From positions 18,434,130 through 18,498,129 of the forward strand of contig NC_084475.1 of assembly GCF_027409185.1 (NCBI RefSeq): 64,000 nucleotides of DNA. The letters are read 5' to 3'. The translations under genes and the position numbers were made by a program. Source of the stretch: Cynocephalus volans (taxonomy: Eukaryota; Chordata; Mammalia; Dermoptera; Cynocephalidae). Positions 43,873-54,887 of this stretch are shown here, in pieces; the first letter of the stretch is position 1, and every line of letters starts with the position of its first letter. The notes under the pieces were generated by a model. The model saw only the letters and a list, made by a program, of their open reading frames with translations, was not told the origin of the DNA and did no database searches.

Positions 43873-44099
43873 GGGCCCTGCGGCAGGCAGGGTGAGTAGG
43901 TCTCTTGTATGCCTGGCCAGGCCTGCCTTTAGTGGCAGTGGGGGGCCTTAGCAGTAGGCCTTCCCAGGGCAGCCCTTAGTGGCAGGTCAGGAAAGGCCAG
44001 AGGTGCTATTAGTGGGAGGGCAGGCCAAGGGGGCCCTGGGGCAGGCCATTCGAAGGGGGCCCCTTGTGGTAGGCCAGGCTGGGAAGGGGGGTCCTTAGC
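43873..44099 (+). repeat. GC-rich degenerate minisatellite, module 3 (right part)
   Basis: GGCCAGGCCTGCCTTTAGTG, then CCCAGGGCAGCCCTTAGTGG and CAGGAAAGGCCAGAGGTGCT. It resumes the same sequence that ends modules 1 and 2 and stops at 44,099, where AT-rich DNA begins. Confidence 0.85.
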
Positions 44100-44745
44100 A
44101 ATGTTTTATTATTTATACTTTGCCAGAAAATTTTCTTTTTCATTAAAGTATCATACATTTATGATATGTGAATTTTAATAATTATCCTGATTTTTGTGGT
44201 TTCTTCAAAATTTACATTTATGTTTTCTTCCACTCCCACATTTGTGTATTTTTATTTGAGTCAAATTTATTTCATTAAATACTGAAAGTGAATACACTGT
44301 TTTTGTTGGGTTTTTATTATTCAAATAAACAGCTTTCAGATTTATTAGTCTGTCAGTTCTGTCCTTTTCCCCTCTCCTGATAATTTGATTTCATTTTTTT
44401 GTTTAGTACATCCATTCTCCTGTGACTCTTAGGTTAGTCGTTATCTTCTTACCTTCTTATGATGAATAAGTACTTTCAGAATATTTTGATATTTATTGTT
44501 TAATACTGACATACAAGGGTGTGAGTTTGCTTTAGAAAAGAAATTTGACTTTATCTGCTTCGTTTTAGCATTTAACTATGATGGACTTTAGTATGATTTT
44601 CTCCTCTTTTCTTTTTTATTACCAGTCAGGGTTTGCCAATTTATTGGGGTTCTTTAGTCTGTGGATTGATGTGTTATACCCATTTTGGAAAATCTTTGGC
44701 CATTACACCTTCAGTGATGGCTTCTGCCTCCTTCTCTCTCCCGTG
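44100..44745 (-). mobile_element. Probable old L1 fragment, antisense
   Basis: T-rich sequence with antisense-L1-like phrases (TTCATTAAAGTATCATACAT, ATGATTTTCTCCTCTTTTC, CAGTCAGGGTTTGCCAATTT). Divergence is high and subfamily cannot be given. Confidence 0.45.
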
Positions 44746-45147
44746 TCTGTCCCTCTCTGAGTCCAATTACCCATGCGCAGTTGTAATGAGGTTCATCCAT
44801 CTCTGCTGCTTCTCTCTTCCTCCGGGAAGGCCCTTCAGGGATTTGGATGGAAATCCTAGTAGGTCACTGGTCAACCATGAAAGACTGTGGCAAATCCACT
44901 TGTGACCTTTGGAGGTCTCAGCTTGCTGCTTTAGCACCCATGCCCTGCAGCTTGCAAATGTGGCAAAAATCTTGAGGGACCAATCAGCAGGCCCTGTCGT
45001 TCTGGAGAAACATTATCTCCCGAGCACTTTGAGATTCAGGCAGATTTTACTCTGACTTTTAGGAACCCCTGGCCTGGCTCTTCAATCCTCCATGGTCATC
45101 CTCAAAACACAGAGAATGTCCTGTGGAAAACACCGACCATGTTGGTG

Positions 45148-45350
45148 CTTCTCAAGTCATGTGATCACTTTTGCCAGCACCAGCCCTGAGTGAGCAACCA
45201 ATACTTCCCTGGTTTCTCTGTCCCCCACATGGGCCGAATGTGATCATCGGTCCCTGCTGAGAATTAGCAAAAACCCTGCCCTAGAAGTCACCCTCTCTGA
45301 AATTCCAATTCATGCAATTATTGTTTCCACAACTGTATTATGCCCTCTGG
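45148..45350 (+). repeat. Unnamed dispersed repeat, copy 2
   Basis: Collinear with 24,183-24,400: GTTGGTGCTTCTCAAGTCAT, CCAGCACCAGCCCTGAGTGA, GCCGAATGTGATCATCGGTC and CCCTGCCCTAGAAGTCACCC. The flanking sequences are unrelated. Confidence 0.65.
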
Positions 45351-46019
45351 TTTACACAGCGATACATGCTTTGCTTTTTTGTTCAATATGACATCAGCCG
45401 TGAAGCCCTTTTCATTACCAATACGTGACTTCCTTGATTTTTATAAAAGTTAATAATGTATGTTTATGGAACCGCTTATCTCTAAACAGACATTGGCTGG
45501 TTCTCAATCTTTTGCTACCAAACCTGAGCAAATGAATATAGAGATAAATTTAAATGGACCCGGTACAAAAGGCTTGAGAACTCCTTCCACGCTAAGACTG
45601 ATAGCAAAGCTGGGGAGGTAGTCATATCACATGCTAAAACAAATATTTTTAAATTGTACATCTTTTCACTTGTAAATAGTTCTTTAAAATTTTTTAGTGA
45701 GGTGTATCATGCTTAGAAAAAATTACATAGAATGTTCTAAGTTTAAACATTAATGTCACATAAACTCTGCAGACTGGACACACACTAATGAATAGACTGT
45801 GCAGATGTTAGGCTCTCAGTGTGTCCATCCTGACCTCAACTCCCTCCTCTCCCCAGATGTGACCACTACTCGGAAATTTTATAGTTATTCTTTTTGTCTT
45901 CACCATCTCTTATGTATCATTAAGAAGTGTTCTGTTTAACTTTGCCTCTATTAACCTTTCCATGAAAGTATATTAATAGAATTACCCTGAACATGGTCAT
46001 GGCTGGTTTTACTGCCCAA

Positions 46020-46075
46020 GTTTGTTTCACACACCACGCTCTAACCAACTGAGCAAACTGGCTGGTCCTCACCGT
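46020..46075 (-). mobile_element. SINE fragment, inverted
   Basis: CACCACGCTCTAACCAACTG, then AGCAAACTGGCTGG, is the antisense 5' half of the tRNA-Ile-like SINE. Confidence 0.6.
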
Positions 46076-46079
46076 AAGT

Positions 46080-48910
46080 TTTTGTTTTAGGGTAGGGGCA
46101 ACAGTTCTGTTCTGTTTTACTCTATTTTACCAGTTTACATAATACCTAATTAAATTATGTAATTGTATAACAAATTCGACAGGCATAAAAAGGTTTGAAA
46201 ACAACACCAGTGGCTTTGGGCAGGCATTGGGCTCACCTGGTTGGAGCAGAAGTTGAAGATCCTCCCTGAGAGGAGCCTCCAGGCTTGGATGTCCCTTTGG
46301 CCATGGTCATCAATCAGTGAATTTCATGAAGGGGATGGGGCCTTCCTGAGCTGGAGAGCCCAGGAGATGGACGTCTGCTACACTGGCTGCTGTTCGGTGT
46401 TGTGCCGTTCCCATCAGAACCAGTTGGGGTGGGAGAGGGACAGTACCCAAAGGAAGCAGAGGTGATGCTGCCTAAAGAAGCTGCCCAAAAAAGAGAAAAA
46501 GAGAAGCTGGAAAGGTGTCCTGGCAGGTGAAAACCGAAGGTGTCTACTCCACAGCCTCACTTGTGCCCCCTGGTGGTGGCTCTTGGTGGCACAGCTGACC
46601 ACAGGTGGTCTCAGAATAAAACCAGACCCGCACCTGCAGGTCTTCTCCTGAGGTTAAAGCCCAGTTGTTTTTCCTCCTCCTCCTGTTTCTACTTCGTTAG
46701 AGAAAAACAAAACCCAACAAGCCACACGTTCACCTTACAAGTTAAACCATGGAGAGGCATGTGAAGAAAGAGTCCACAGTCCCAGTTCCCAGGCCAGCCC
46801 AGGCCCAGATAACCAACAGCCGTGTGTGCGTTCTCTGCACCTCTTCAGGCTCAGGAAAACACATGCAATGTGCCTGTTGTCCCATGCATGTTACTCGAAA
46901 GCTGACTTGGCTTGTTTGGAGGTTCTAGCAGGGGAGAGCAGCTACTTGTATACTTTTGACCGAAGAACGGTCCTCTCCTCTATCGGGGAAGGTCGTCCTC
47001 AGCTTCGGGAGGGACGCACATGGAGCGGTGAGGGAGGAAGGGGACACCCGCCTAGCCAGCCAGATCAGCCAAATCAACCCTGGTGCTCAATGGGGTGACA
47101 GATGTCGCAGCCAGATCGCCCTCACATCCTTAATGTTGATTTCGATCTTAATATAATGTTGATTTTGATCTTAATAGCCCCACCATAAAGTACTTTTCCT
47201 GGAAAAATACTGATATGTTGGACTTCTTAAAGCTTGAACATAATGAAAAATATAATTATCTGTTTCATTTTTTTGCCCTTATCTGCTGTTTTTGTTACAA
47301 CTAAAAGCATATTTAAATAGAAAACTATCTTTAGTGGCTTATATAGTAGTAACGTATAGGTAAAATGTATAGCATGTTAACTTGTCGGCCTCATTTTAAG
47401 CCTCTTCAAAGAGTTTCATATATAAGTTTTGCCATTTGTTGTGGGATTGAGGACAAAAGTCCTCATTTCAAAATAGACTCGAGAAGTTTCATGTAGTTGT
47501 GGGAATTTAGCCCGTTGCGATTCCCTTTAATAATAGCAGTAATACCGTTTCCTTTGTTCATTCAATGCCGGAACACACGTGTAGATAACCTGCTCAGTAT
47601 AATACTTTTAAAAAAATCTTTTTAGACATTTCGTCATCATCTGCTTTCATTCCTTCCCTCTTTTTGCTCCTCTCTTATAGCCTTCTGTCTCTTTTTTATC
47701 ACTTCCCACGGTTAGTTCCTAGTTCCAGAACGTTTATTTCACCTCTGAGTTAGAAGCACTTGGCTCCTGGCAGACACCACGTGCTGACATGTTCTTGCTT
47801 TTGAGACAAAGGAGTACTGTTCAGCTGGGGAATGAAAACCCCTAGGTTTCTTACATCACATCTTGTTAGCTATAGCCCCCACTTACGCGGACTGTCGAAT
47901 GAGGGACTTAAGAGTGACAGGAGGAGTGAAGAGGAAGAAGGCGTGTCAGTAATGGCCTTTTATAAATTATAAACTTGGGGAATTCAACACTGATATAATA
48001 CTATTATCTAAAATATCCAAAATTAATACATTTAAATTTCTTTGTTATGCCAGTAACAGTCGAAGCACCTATATTTGTTGGTGCCCCTCCAAAAGAAAAA
48101 AAAAGTAAAATGATCTTATATTTTTGATAGTAAAATTATAGCTCAGTATGCTATGTAATCCCTGTTTTTTGGTTTTGGGTTTTTGTTTAGGCAGTAGAAT
48201 AAACACAAAACACATAGCTTTTGTTTACTTTTTATGTCCTTTCTGTCTGCATGTACCTCCACTGAATTTTTGGTAGAATTAATTTTTGGAGACCCAGGTT
48301 ATTTGGATGTGGTGGAAGAACAAAGAGGTAAAGAACAAGAGAAGAGCTGACATAGAGGGAAAGAAAGAAAAAGGAATAGCAGAATGTCCAGTAATGGTAG
48401 CCAGACATGCAGAGTCAGCAGCTGCAGCCCGAAACTCTGCTGCGCTGGGCTGTAGCACTTGCTCCCCGCCCCGCTCCTGTGACAGGAGCTGTACCAGGTC
48501 TCAAGGTTGCCTGGAGGCTGCAGCTCATCCCAGGAACTCCGAGGAGACTGTGGAGGTAGCGGAAAAGAGACAGTACAACTGCTTGGTTTGTTTCTTTCTT
48601 TTTAAGTAAAATGTCATTGTTCCAAAATGACACATATGGTATGACTTATCTTTGAATGGAACTGTGTTTTAGATGTAGATTTGTAGTCTTGGCTGTAATT
48701 TTTTCCAAATAAAAAAATTCTGAGCTATCAGTTCCTTTTCTACTACTTTGAATAGATAACTCAGTATTTTTGCAAATAACATCAATTAAGTTGTTTGCTA
48801 GTCAACATGGCAACCTAAGCTTAATCTGAACATTGCCTTCAAAATTGACTGAAAATGTGAGCATCGTTAATCTTACACAACTAGGAAACTGCTTTTAAGT
48901 ATTTATAAGA
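46080..48910. other. No gene recognised (intergenic or TNRC6C 5' intron)
   Basis: Mixed sequence. A GC-richer patch at 48,420-48,560 (CTCCCCGCCCCGCTCCTGTG) is the only notable island. An open frame at 48,286-48,609 has a Lys/Arg-rich start but no splice logic I can defend. Known far 5' exons of TNRC6C (Lys/Glu-rich N-terminus) are not recognised here. Confidence 0.4.
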
Positions 48911-48914
48911 ATTA

Positions 48915-49155
48915 TTCATGCAGTGAATATTCATTGCCTATTCTGTGTGAGACACTGTGCTGAGCACTGGAGATAAAAATAGGGCCCAAACAGGCAGTCC
49001 TTTCCTTCATGGAGTTTACAACCTCGAGGGAGAGCCAGACAAACAGTCGCATGATAACTCACTCTAGGATGTGTGTTCCATGAGAGAAAGAATTTGTCCA
49101 TCTTATTCATCATTGTGTCCCCAGTGTGGTTCCTGTATATACAAGGCACCCAGTA
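48915..49155 (+). repeat. Ancient L2/MIR-class repeat
   Basis: GAGACACTGTGCTGAGCACT, then TCCTTCATGGAGTTTACAAC, and at the end CATTGTGTCCCCAGTGTGGT with AAGGCACCCAGTAAAACG, the typical L2 3' end. Confidence 0.65.
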
Positions 49156-49168
49156 AAACGTGTCGTTC

Positions 49169-49402
49169 AGACCAGCTGTTGGCAAACTATGGAGCACAAG
49201 CCAAATCTATCCTATCGAGCTGTTTTTGAAAATAAAATTTTGTTGGGACACAACCACACTTCATTTATTTACATATCTGTAGTGACTTTTGCACTACAAC
49301 AGCAAAATTGAGTGTTTGTGATAGAGACCATATGACCCACAAAGCCTGAAATATTTGTTATCTGGCCCTCTTCAGAAATTGTTTGCCAACTCTGCTCTAA
49401 GT
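49169..49402. mobile_element. hAT-type non-autonomous DNA element
   Basis: The ends CAGCTGTTGGCAAACTATGG and ATTGTTTGCCAACTCTGCTC form imperfect terminal inverted repeats. The interior contains ACACAACCACACTTCATTTA and GACCATATGACCCACAAAGC, familiar from a common mammalian hAT-derived repeat. Confidence 0.7.
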
Positions 49403-49734
49403 GAATTAAAAGGAAAGGAAGACTGTTAGAATAAATGTATCAGAGGATCCTAACTCGGGCAAGAAAGCCTCCCAAGTTAAATGTCCATTGAGTTGAGATA
49501 GGAAAAAAGAACAGACATTGAGTCCAGGCAAGAGACAGCCTCTTCAACAGCTTTGTTCTTGGGGTGGAGTGCATATGGTGCTGTGAAGAACTGCCTAAAG
49601 CACCGAGCAAGAAAGAATGCTGTAAAATGAGGCCTCAAAAGGGAACCATACCTCATGCACTGCTGCAAGACTTTGTGTCTTTAAAACGTTTACGTAGGTA
49701 TTCGTGCCCTTCTGAGGAGACCAACATTGTTGGT

Positions 49735-49960
49735 GAAGGCCTTGTTGGAGGGGAGGAAACCTGTTAGAGAGCCATTATAGTAATCCAGTCAAGAAGTGAT
49801 TGAGCTTGGACTAGGGCATGTCTGAAGGGTGTTTTGTTTCTTAAGTGAGAGGGTTCTACAGATACCCAGGCATACTCCGTCCTGCCCTTATAGTGTCTCT
49901 GGTATTCGGGATGTGCTGTTCTTGTTCTTTGTAGAAGTGACAGCTTCCTGCCAGTACTGC
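49735..49960. repeat. Ancient interspersed repeat, family not assigned
   Basis: GAGAGCCATTATAGTAATCC, then GTCAAGAAGTGATTGAGCTT and GGACTAGGG resemble an old mammalian repeat that reads ...TAGTCCAGGCGAGAG...GGCTTGGACTAGGG. A related block may be at 57,730-58,240. Confidence 0.4.
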
Positions 49961-50834
49961 CCAATTGGTGGGGTTCCTTGCTGTGCATCTAAGAGATCTG
50001 CATCTCAGGACATGGGAAGGACTGAAAAATTCTAAATTTCAAGAAAAGCATTGTCATTGTGATGGTTGTTTCCTCAGAAGACTGACATACTTGTTCAAAG
50101 CAGCCTGGGCCGCACAGATCTCTCTAGATACTCTGGATAAACCTTGGTGTGATTTTTCTTTTACCCCAATGATAATGTTTTTCTTGAAATTTGGAATTTT
50201 AAAATTTATGAGAAAATTCTGCTTATCACAGAATTATCTCATTAATTCCAAAGTTAGCCTTTGTTTGTCCTCAGCCCTTATTTGCTCTTATAAAGCCCTG
50301 AGGCAAAGGGCCATTCATGAAAGTACAGAAGTTCAGTATTTATTAGCATTACTGATTTGTCATTTTTCACCTAGTTTTTCCTCTCCTTTTTCTTTCCATT
50401 CTTTTCAGGTTTAATTACTATGTTAAACTCATTACTTGCCTTACCCTTTTACTACCTCATAGAGAAGTTTATAAGTTACTTTTTCTCATGGTGTGTAGCT
50501 TAAAATGTAAAGACCTATATTTGTTTATTTTTATTGTAAGTAATAAAATTGCCCTTGCATTTTATCATCTCATGATGTTGAAAACTTAATATTTTGGCCC
50601 ATTTGGGGCATACATATTTCTTATCTATAGTTTTATAGTTTTATCATAAATATTTGGAGAAAATTCCAAAACAAAATCATCAGGATAGGAGGGTGGTATT
50701 TGTTGGTGTTTTACAGTATTTATAGAAAACTAATTGAGTTTTATGGTTTTTCATTTCCAGTGTAGTTTTCTTTGACTCTGTTCATTTTAAACGGAATAAA
50801 CAAATTTGATTATAAGAATATCTTGTGTTACACA

Positions 50835-51622
50835 TAAAGAGGTGTTCACCATCACTGATCATTAGGGAAATGCAAATCAAAACCACAGTGAGCTACCACT
50901 TCACACCAGTTAGGATGGCTGTTATTTTTTAAGAACAAACACAGACACGCAGAACACAAGTATTGGCAAGGATGTGTAGAAATTGGAACCTTGGTGCATC
51001 ACTGGTGGGAATGTAAAATGGTGCAGCTGCTGCAGAAGACAGTGTGATGATTCCTCAGAAAATTAAACATAGAATTACCATGTAATCCAGAAATCCTACT
51101 TCTCGGTGTATACCCAAAAGAATTGAAGGCAGGGACTGGAACAAATAGTTGTACACCAGTGTTCATAGCAACATTATTCACAATAACCCAAATGTCCATC
51201 ATTGAATGAATGGAGAAACAAAATGTGCTATATCCATACAGTGCAATAAATGTTTTTCATCCATAAAAACAAATAAAGTATTGATACATGCTGCAACATG
51301 GATGAACCTTGAAAATGTTATGCTAAGTGAAACAAGCCAGTCACAAAAAGATGAGTAATGTATGAGTTCACTTATTGAGGCACTTGGAATAATCAAATAT
51401 GTAGAAACAGAAAGTAAAATGATGTTTACTAGGGACTGAGGAAAGGAGGGCGAATTAGTATTTAATGGGAACAGAGTTTCAGTTTGGGATAATGGAAAAG
51501 TTGAGATAGATGGTAGTAATGGTTACACAACAATGTGAAGGTACTTAATACTACTGAATTGGGCACTCAGAAGGGTTAAAATGATAATTTTATGTTATTT
51601 TATCACAATAAAAAAATACTTG
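50835..51622 (+). mobile_element. L1 fragment (ORF2 end and 3'UTR), sense
   Basis: Sense landmarks in order: ATCACTGATCATTAGGGAAA, TGCAAATCAAAACCACAGTG, AGGATGGCTGTTATTTTTTA, GTATACCCAAAAGAATTGAA, CACAATAACCCAAATGTCCA, ATGCTAAGTGAAACAAGCCA and TATTTTATCACAATAAAAAA. A 5'-truncated old L1. Confidence 0.9.
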
Positions 51623-52139
51623 CTTTAATATTATAGTTGAGATTGACTGTGCCAAATATGTCGCTTGATTTTGTGTGTGTGTGATTATTTTGTTAATGTG
51701 TAGTATATGTAAAGTGTAGAAATCATGAGTTTTAGAGCTGAGAACCTCAGGGGTCAGGGGTTGAACTAGTTCAACATCATCTTTTTAGAGTTGAGAAGTG
51801 ACTGACTTCAGATTGTCCAGCTAATTGGTGGCTTCCGCCAGAACTCAGATTTTGGCCCCATACATTTATGCTTTTGTTTGTCTGAGAAACATATTGTTTG
51901 CCTGGTTTGTGGCAAGCATAATGGATGTAAAACCAAAGAGATGCTATCCACACATCTAACTGTATTCACAGCAGAGATTTAATATAATATTTTGTCATGT
52001 TTGCTTTAGGACTCTCTATTTTAGATATGTTATAGGTATTACCCCTCCAATCTCATTTTGGTCCCCACCCCAAACCCAGAGGAAGCCACCGTCCTCAAAT
52101 TTTTGGATGTGTCAGTTCCATCCAGAATGTGAAATGATG

Positions 52140-52850
52140 TCTCATTGTTTTAAAGTGCGTTTCTTGATTATTAAGGAGGTTAATTATTGTTTTATATGTT
52201 AGTGGCTATTTTTCCTTCTCTCTAAATTGCCTGTTTCTCTCCTTTTCCCACTTTTTGTTGAGTTGTTGGTCTTTTTTGCATTGATTTGTAGGAGTTCTCT
52301 ATTCTGATAATCATCCTGTATCTGCTACATCTTTTCCCTGACTTTGGCTTGTTTTTTTAGTTTCCATTATATGATATCTTTTGTCATATAGCTGTTTCTA
52401 TTATTAGCATAGTCAAATTTATCAACCTTTTTTTTTTTTTTAAAGATGGCCGGTAAGGGCATCTTAACCCTTGACTTGGTGTTATCAGCACCACGCTCAC
52501 CCAGTGAGCTAACCGGCCATCCCTATTCGGGATCTGAACCTGTGGCCTTGGTGTTATCAGCACCACACTCTCCTGAGTGAGCCACGGGCCGGCCCCCAAA
52601 TTTATCAACTTTTTATGGCTCATACATTTTATGTCTTCTGTAAGAAGATACAGTGTCCAAGGTCATAGGGATAGTTTCCTATATTTCCTTATTAAGCTGT
52701 AAAAGCTTTTGTTTCTCATAATTTGGTCTTTACTCCATCTAGAATTTATTTTTGTGTATGATGTGAGATAAGGGATCTACTCACATTTTTTCCATGTAGC
52801 TAGCCAATGTCCAGCAGCATTTATTAGCTAGTCCTTCCTTTCTCTATCAG
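52140..52850 (-). mobile_element. L1 fragment, antisense, split by a SINE
   Basis: GTTGAGTTGTTGGTCTTTTT, GGAGTTCTCTATTCTGATAA, TGTCATATAGCTGTTTCTAT, and after the SINE TGTGTATGATGTGAGATAAG and TTTTTTCCATGTAGCTAGCC. The L1 reads continuously across the SINE insertion. Confidence 0.75.
52427..52596 (-). mobile_element. CYN-like dimeric SINE in L1
   Basis: Poly-T start, two antisense tRNA-Ile-like units (ACCCTTGACTTGGTGTTATC and GTGGCCTTGGTGTTATCAGC) and a GAGCCACGGGCCGGCC end. The 13-bp target-site duplication CAAATTTATCAAC is at 52,414-52,426 and 52,597-52,609. Confidence 0.94.
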
Positions 52851-53481
52851 CTTGTAATGCTATTCTTTCAAACTGAATGTGAACCGATCAGATTGGGGCT
52901 GAGCAATCCCCAAACAGCATTTCACACAAATCCTCAAAGTAGACCTTTAACAAAGGTCTTTTACAGTGTGACCGTTCTGGAATGGAGACAATAATACTGT
53001 GTCTTCAAATGGTACCCCACATGTGGAAAGGAATGCATTGGTATGCCAGGTTTTTAATCTCCTGCTTTCTGCAGAGAGTGCTGTCCCAGTCAAGAAGCAA
53101 GGGGCGTGAGGGAAGCAAGATCGATGGGAGAATGAACCATGGTGAATAACAAGACATACTCTCTGTTAACTTGGTCTTATTTTCTGTGTTAAATGATGAA
53201 TGGGTCATTTATCTCTTTAAGTTATTACATAAGCAGTTTTTAGAGTATATGCAAATCCAAATGGGAAAGTTGTTATAAATTAGGGTTGCAGAGCTAACCC
53301 CAATATTTGGCAACAAAAAGCCTAGTTTATGGTAATTTGGATACTGAAAGTTTGCTGGTGCCTGTTTTCATGTTTCCTTTGTAGTTTTCACCTGGAAGTA
53401 CCTACCTACTTTGGAATCATCTAGAGCGTAATTCTAAATTCATTACATTACTTTTAAATCAAACAACAAAAATCTTTTTTT

Positions 53482-53532
53482 TTTTTTTTTTTTTTTTTTG
53501 TGGCACGTGGCCAGTGTGGGAATCCGAACCCT
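53482..53532 (-). mobile_element. Very short SINE tail insertion
   Basis: A long T run then GTGGCACGTGGCCAGTGTGG and GAATCCGAACCC, a B-box remnant of a tRNA-derived SINE. AAAAATCTTTTTTTT repeats on both sides, consistent with a target-site duplication. Confidence 0.65.
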
Positions 53533-54887
53533 AAAAATCTTTTTTTTTTCAAGGTTGATAATTAGCTTTAGTATATTCTTTCTAGTGATAGTGATAATTC
53601 TTTCCATACGTTCTTTTTCTTTCCTTTGGCCCCATCAAACTTTGAAAGAGAATATCTTTGGGAAATCCATATTTTAACTGTTCATGAATAAGATTTTTCT
53701 TGTTAAAATAAATTTGAAGATAACATAATGATTGAAAGGTTCTAAAAGAGAAGAAAATATTTCATTGCAATTTATCTGTGTATCATACTGTTTAAAGAAA
53801 CTGCACCAAGGATTTCTAAAGTCGGTGAGTTTGTTTTATGTTAAGGTTAAATGATTTTTTTTAACATTACTTTTGAATTTATTTTTGAGTAATTCATACT
53901 TCATATAAAGTCTACGGGAAAATTTATTGGTATAAGTTTGATTGTAGTATTGGAAATACTCAAATAATTAGGATATCATAGGGGATAAACTGCAGATACA
54001 AGATAGTGGATTTTTCTAAAGGATCATAAGAGTAAAATGATGTAAATAATATAGAAAGATACCATTTAAAGTTATTCTGGGGATTTCTGCAGAAAAGACT
54101 ATCACGTAAGCAAATAGAAGACAAGTATAAAAGGAATCCTTAGAGATCTAAGAAGATAACCGCTGGAGAGCTGAGAATTTTTTTTGTCAAAGCACAAGAA
54201 ACAATGATAAACCAAATTACAGATAAGATCAGATAAAGTAATATAAATTTTATTAAACATTTCTAACCCTTAGTATCCTTGATAACATAGGATAGCATTC
54301 TCTAATATGTCCTCTCTCTGTGTCCTTCCCTTGTACACCCCACCCTCCAAATTTGGTTCTGTTATATGACTCTGCAATGCATTTATAATTCTTTTCTACT
54401 GAAAGAGCTATACGTGCGCCCTCTGTATAATACTGTAACGCTTCATTAGATATATTGAAGACACTTACAAGTTGTGTTCAAAAGTCCATGTGAATTTAGT
54501 GTCTCACTAGCATTTCCCAAAGAGTCTGTGTATTTATAGGACTTGTGTAGTTGCATAAATTTCAGAGCTGTTACATTTAGCTTAAGCAGCTTTCTTTACT
54601 ACAAATGCTTTCAAAGGTGCTCATGGGCTAATGTGCATTGTGATTCTTCTCAAGAGGGATGATAGTGTAGGGTAGTGGTAAGAATTAATATAATTTTAGA
54701 AACATTAACTCTTTTTAAAAATGGGAACTATTAAGTTAAGAAGACAAATAACTTTTTCCAAGTCATTTTTGAGTGTTTGTCATTCAGAATTGAAAACTTG
54801 AAATAAAGGGCTTCCCCAAAGACTAGTTAACAGTTGATTCATTGACAAATGGGAGGAAAATGTCATTTTGAATTTTATCTTTTTCAG

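Noticed and set aside
48286..48609. Upstream TNRC6C exon encoding a Lys-rich N-terminus
   Set aside because: Lys/Arg codons at its start are suggestive, but the sequence does not match the known N-terminus and no acceptor and donor pair fits.
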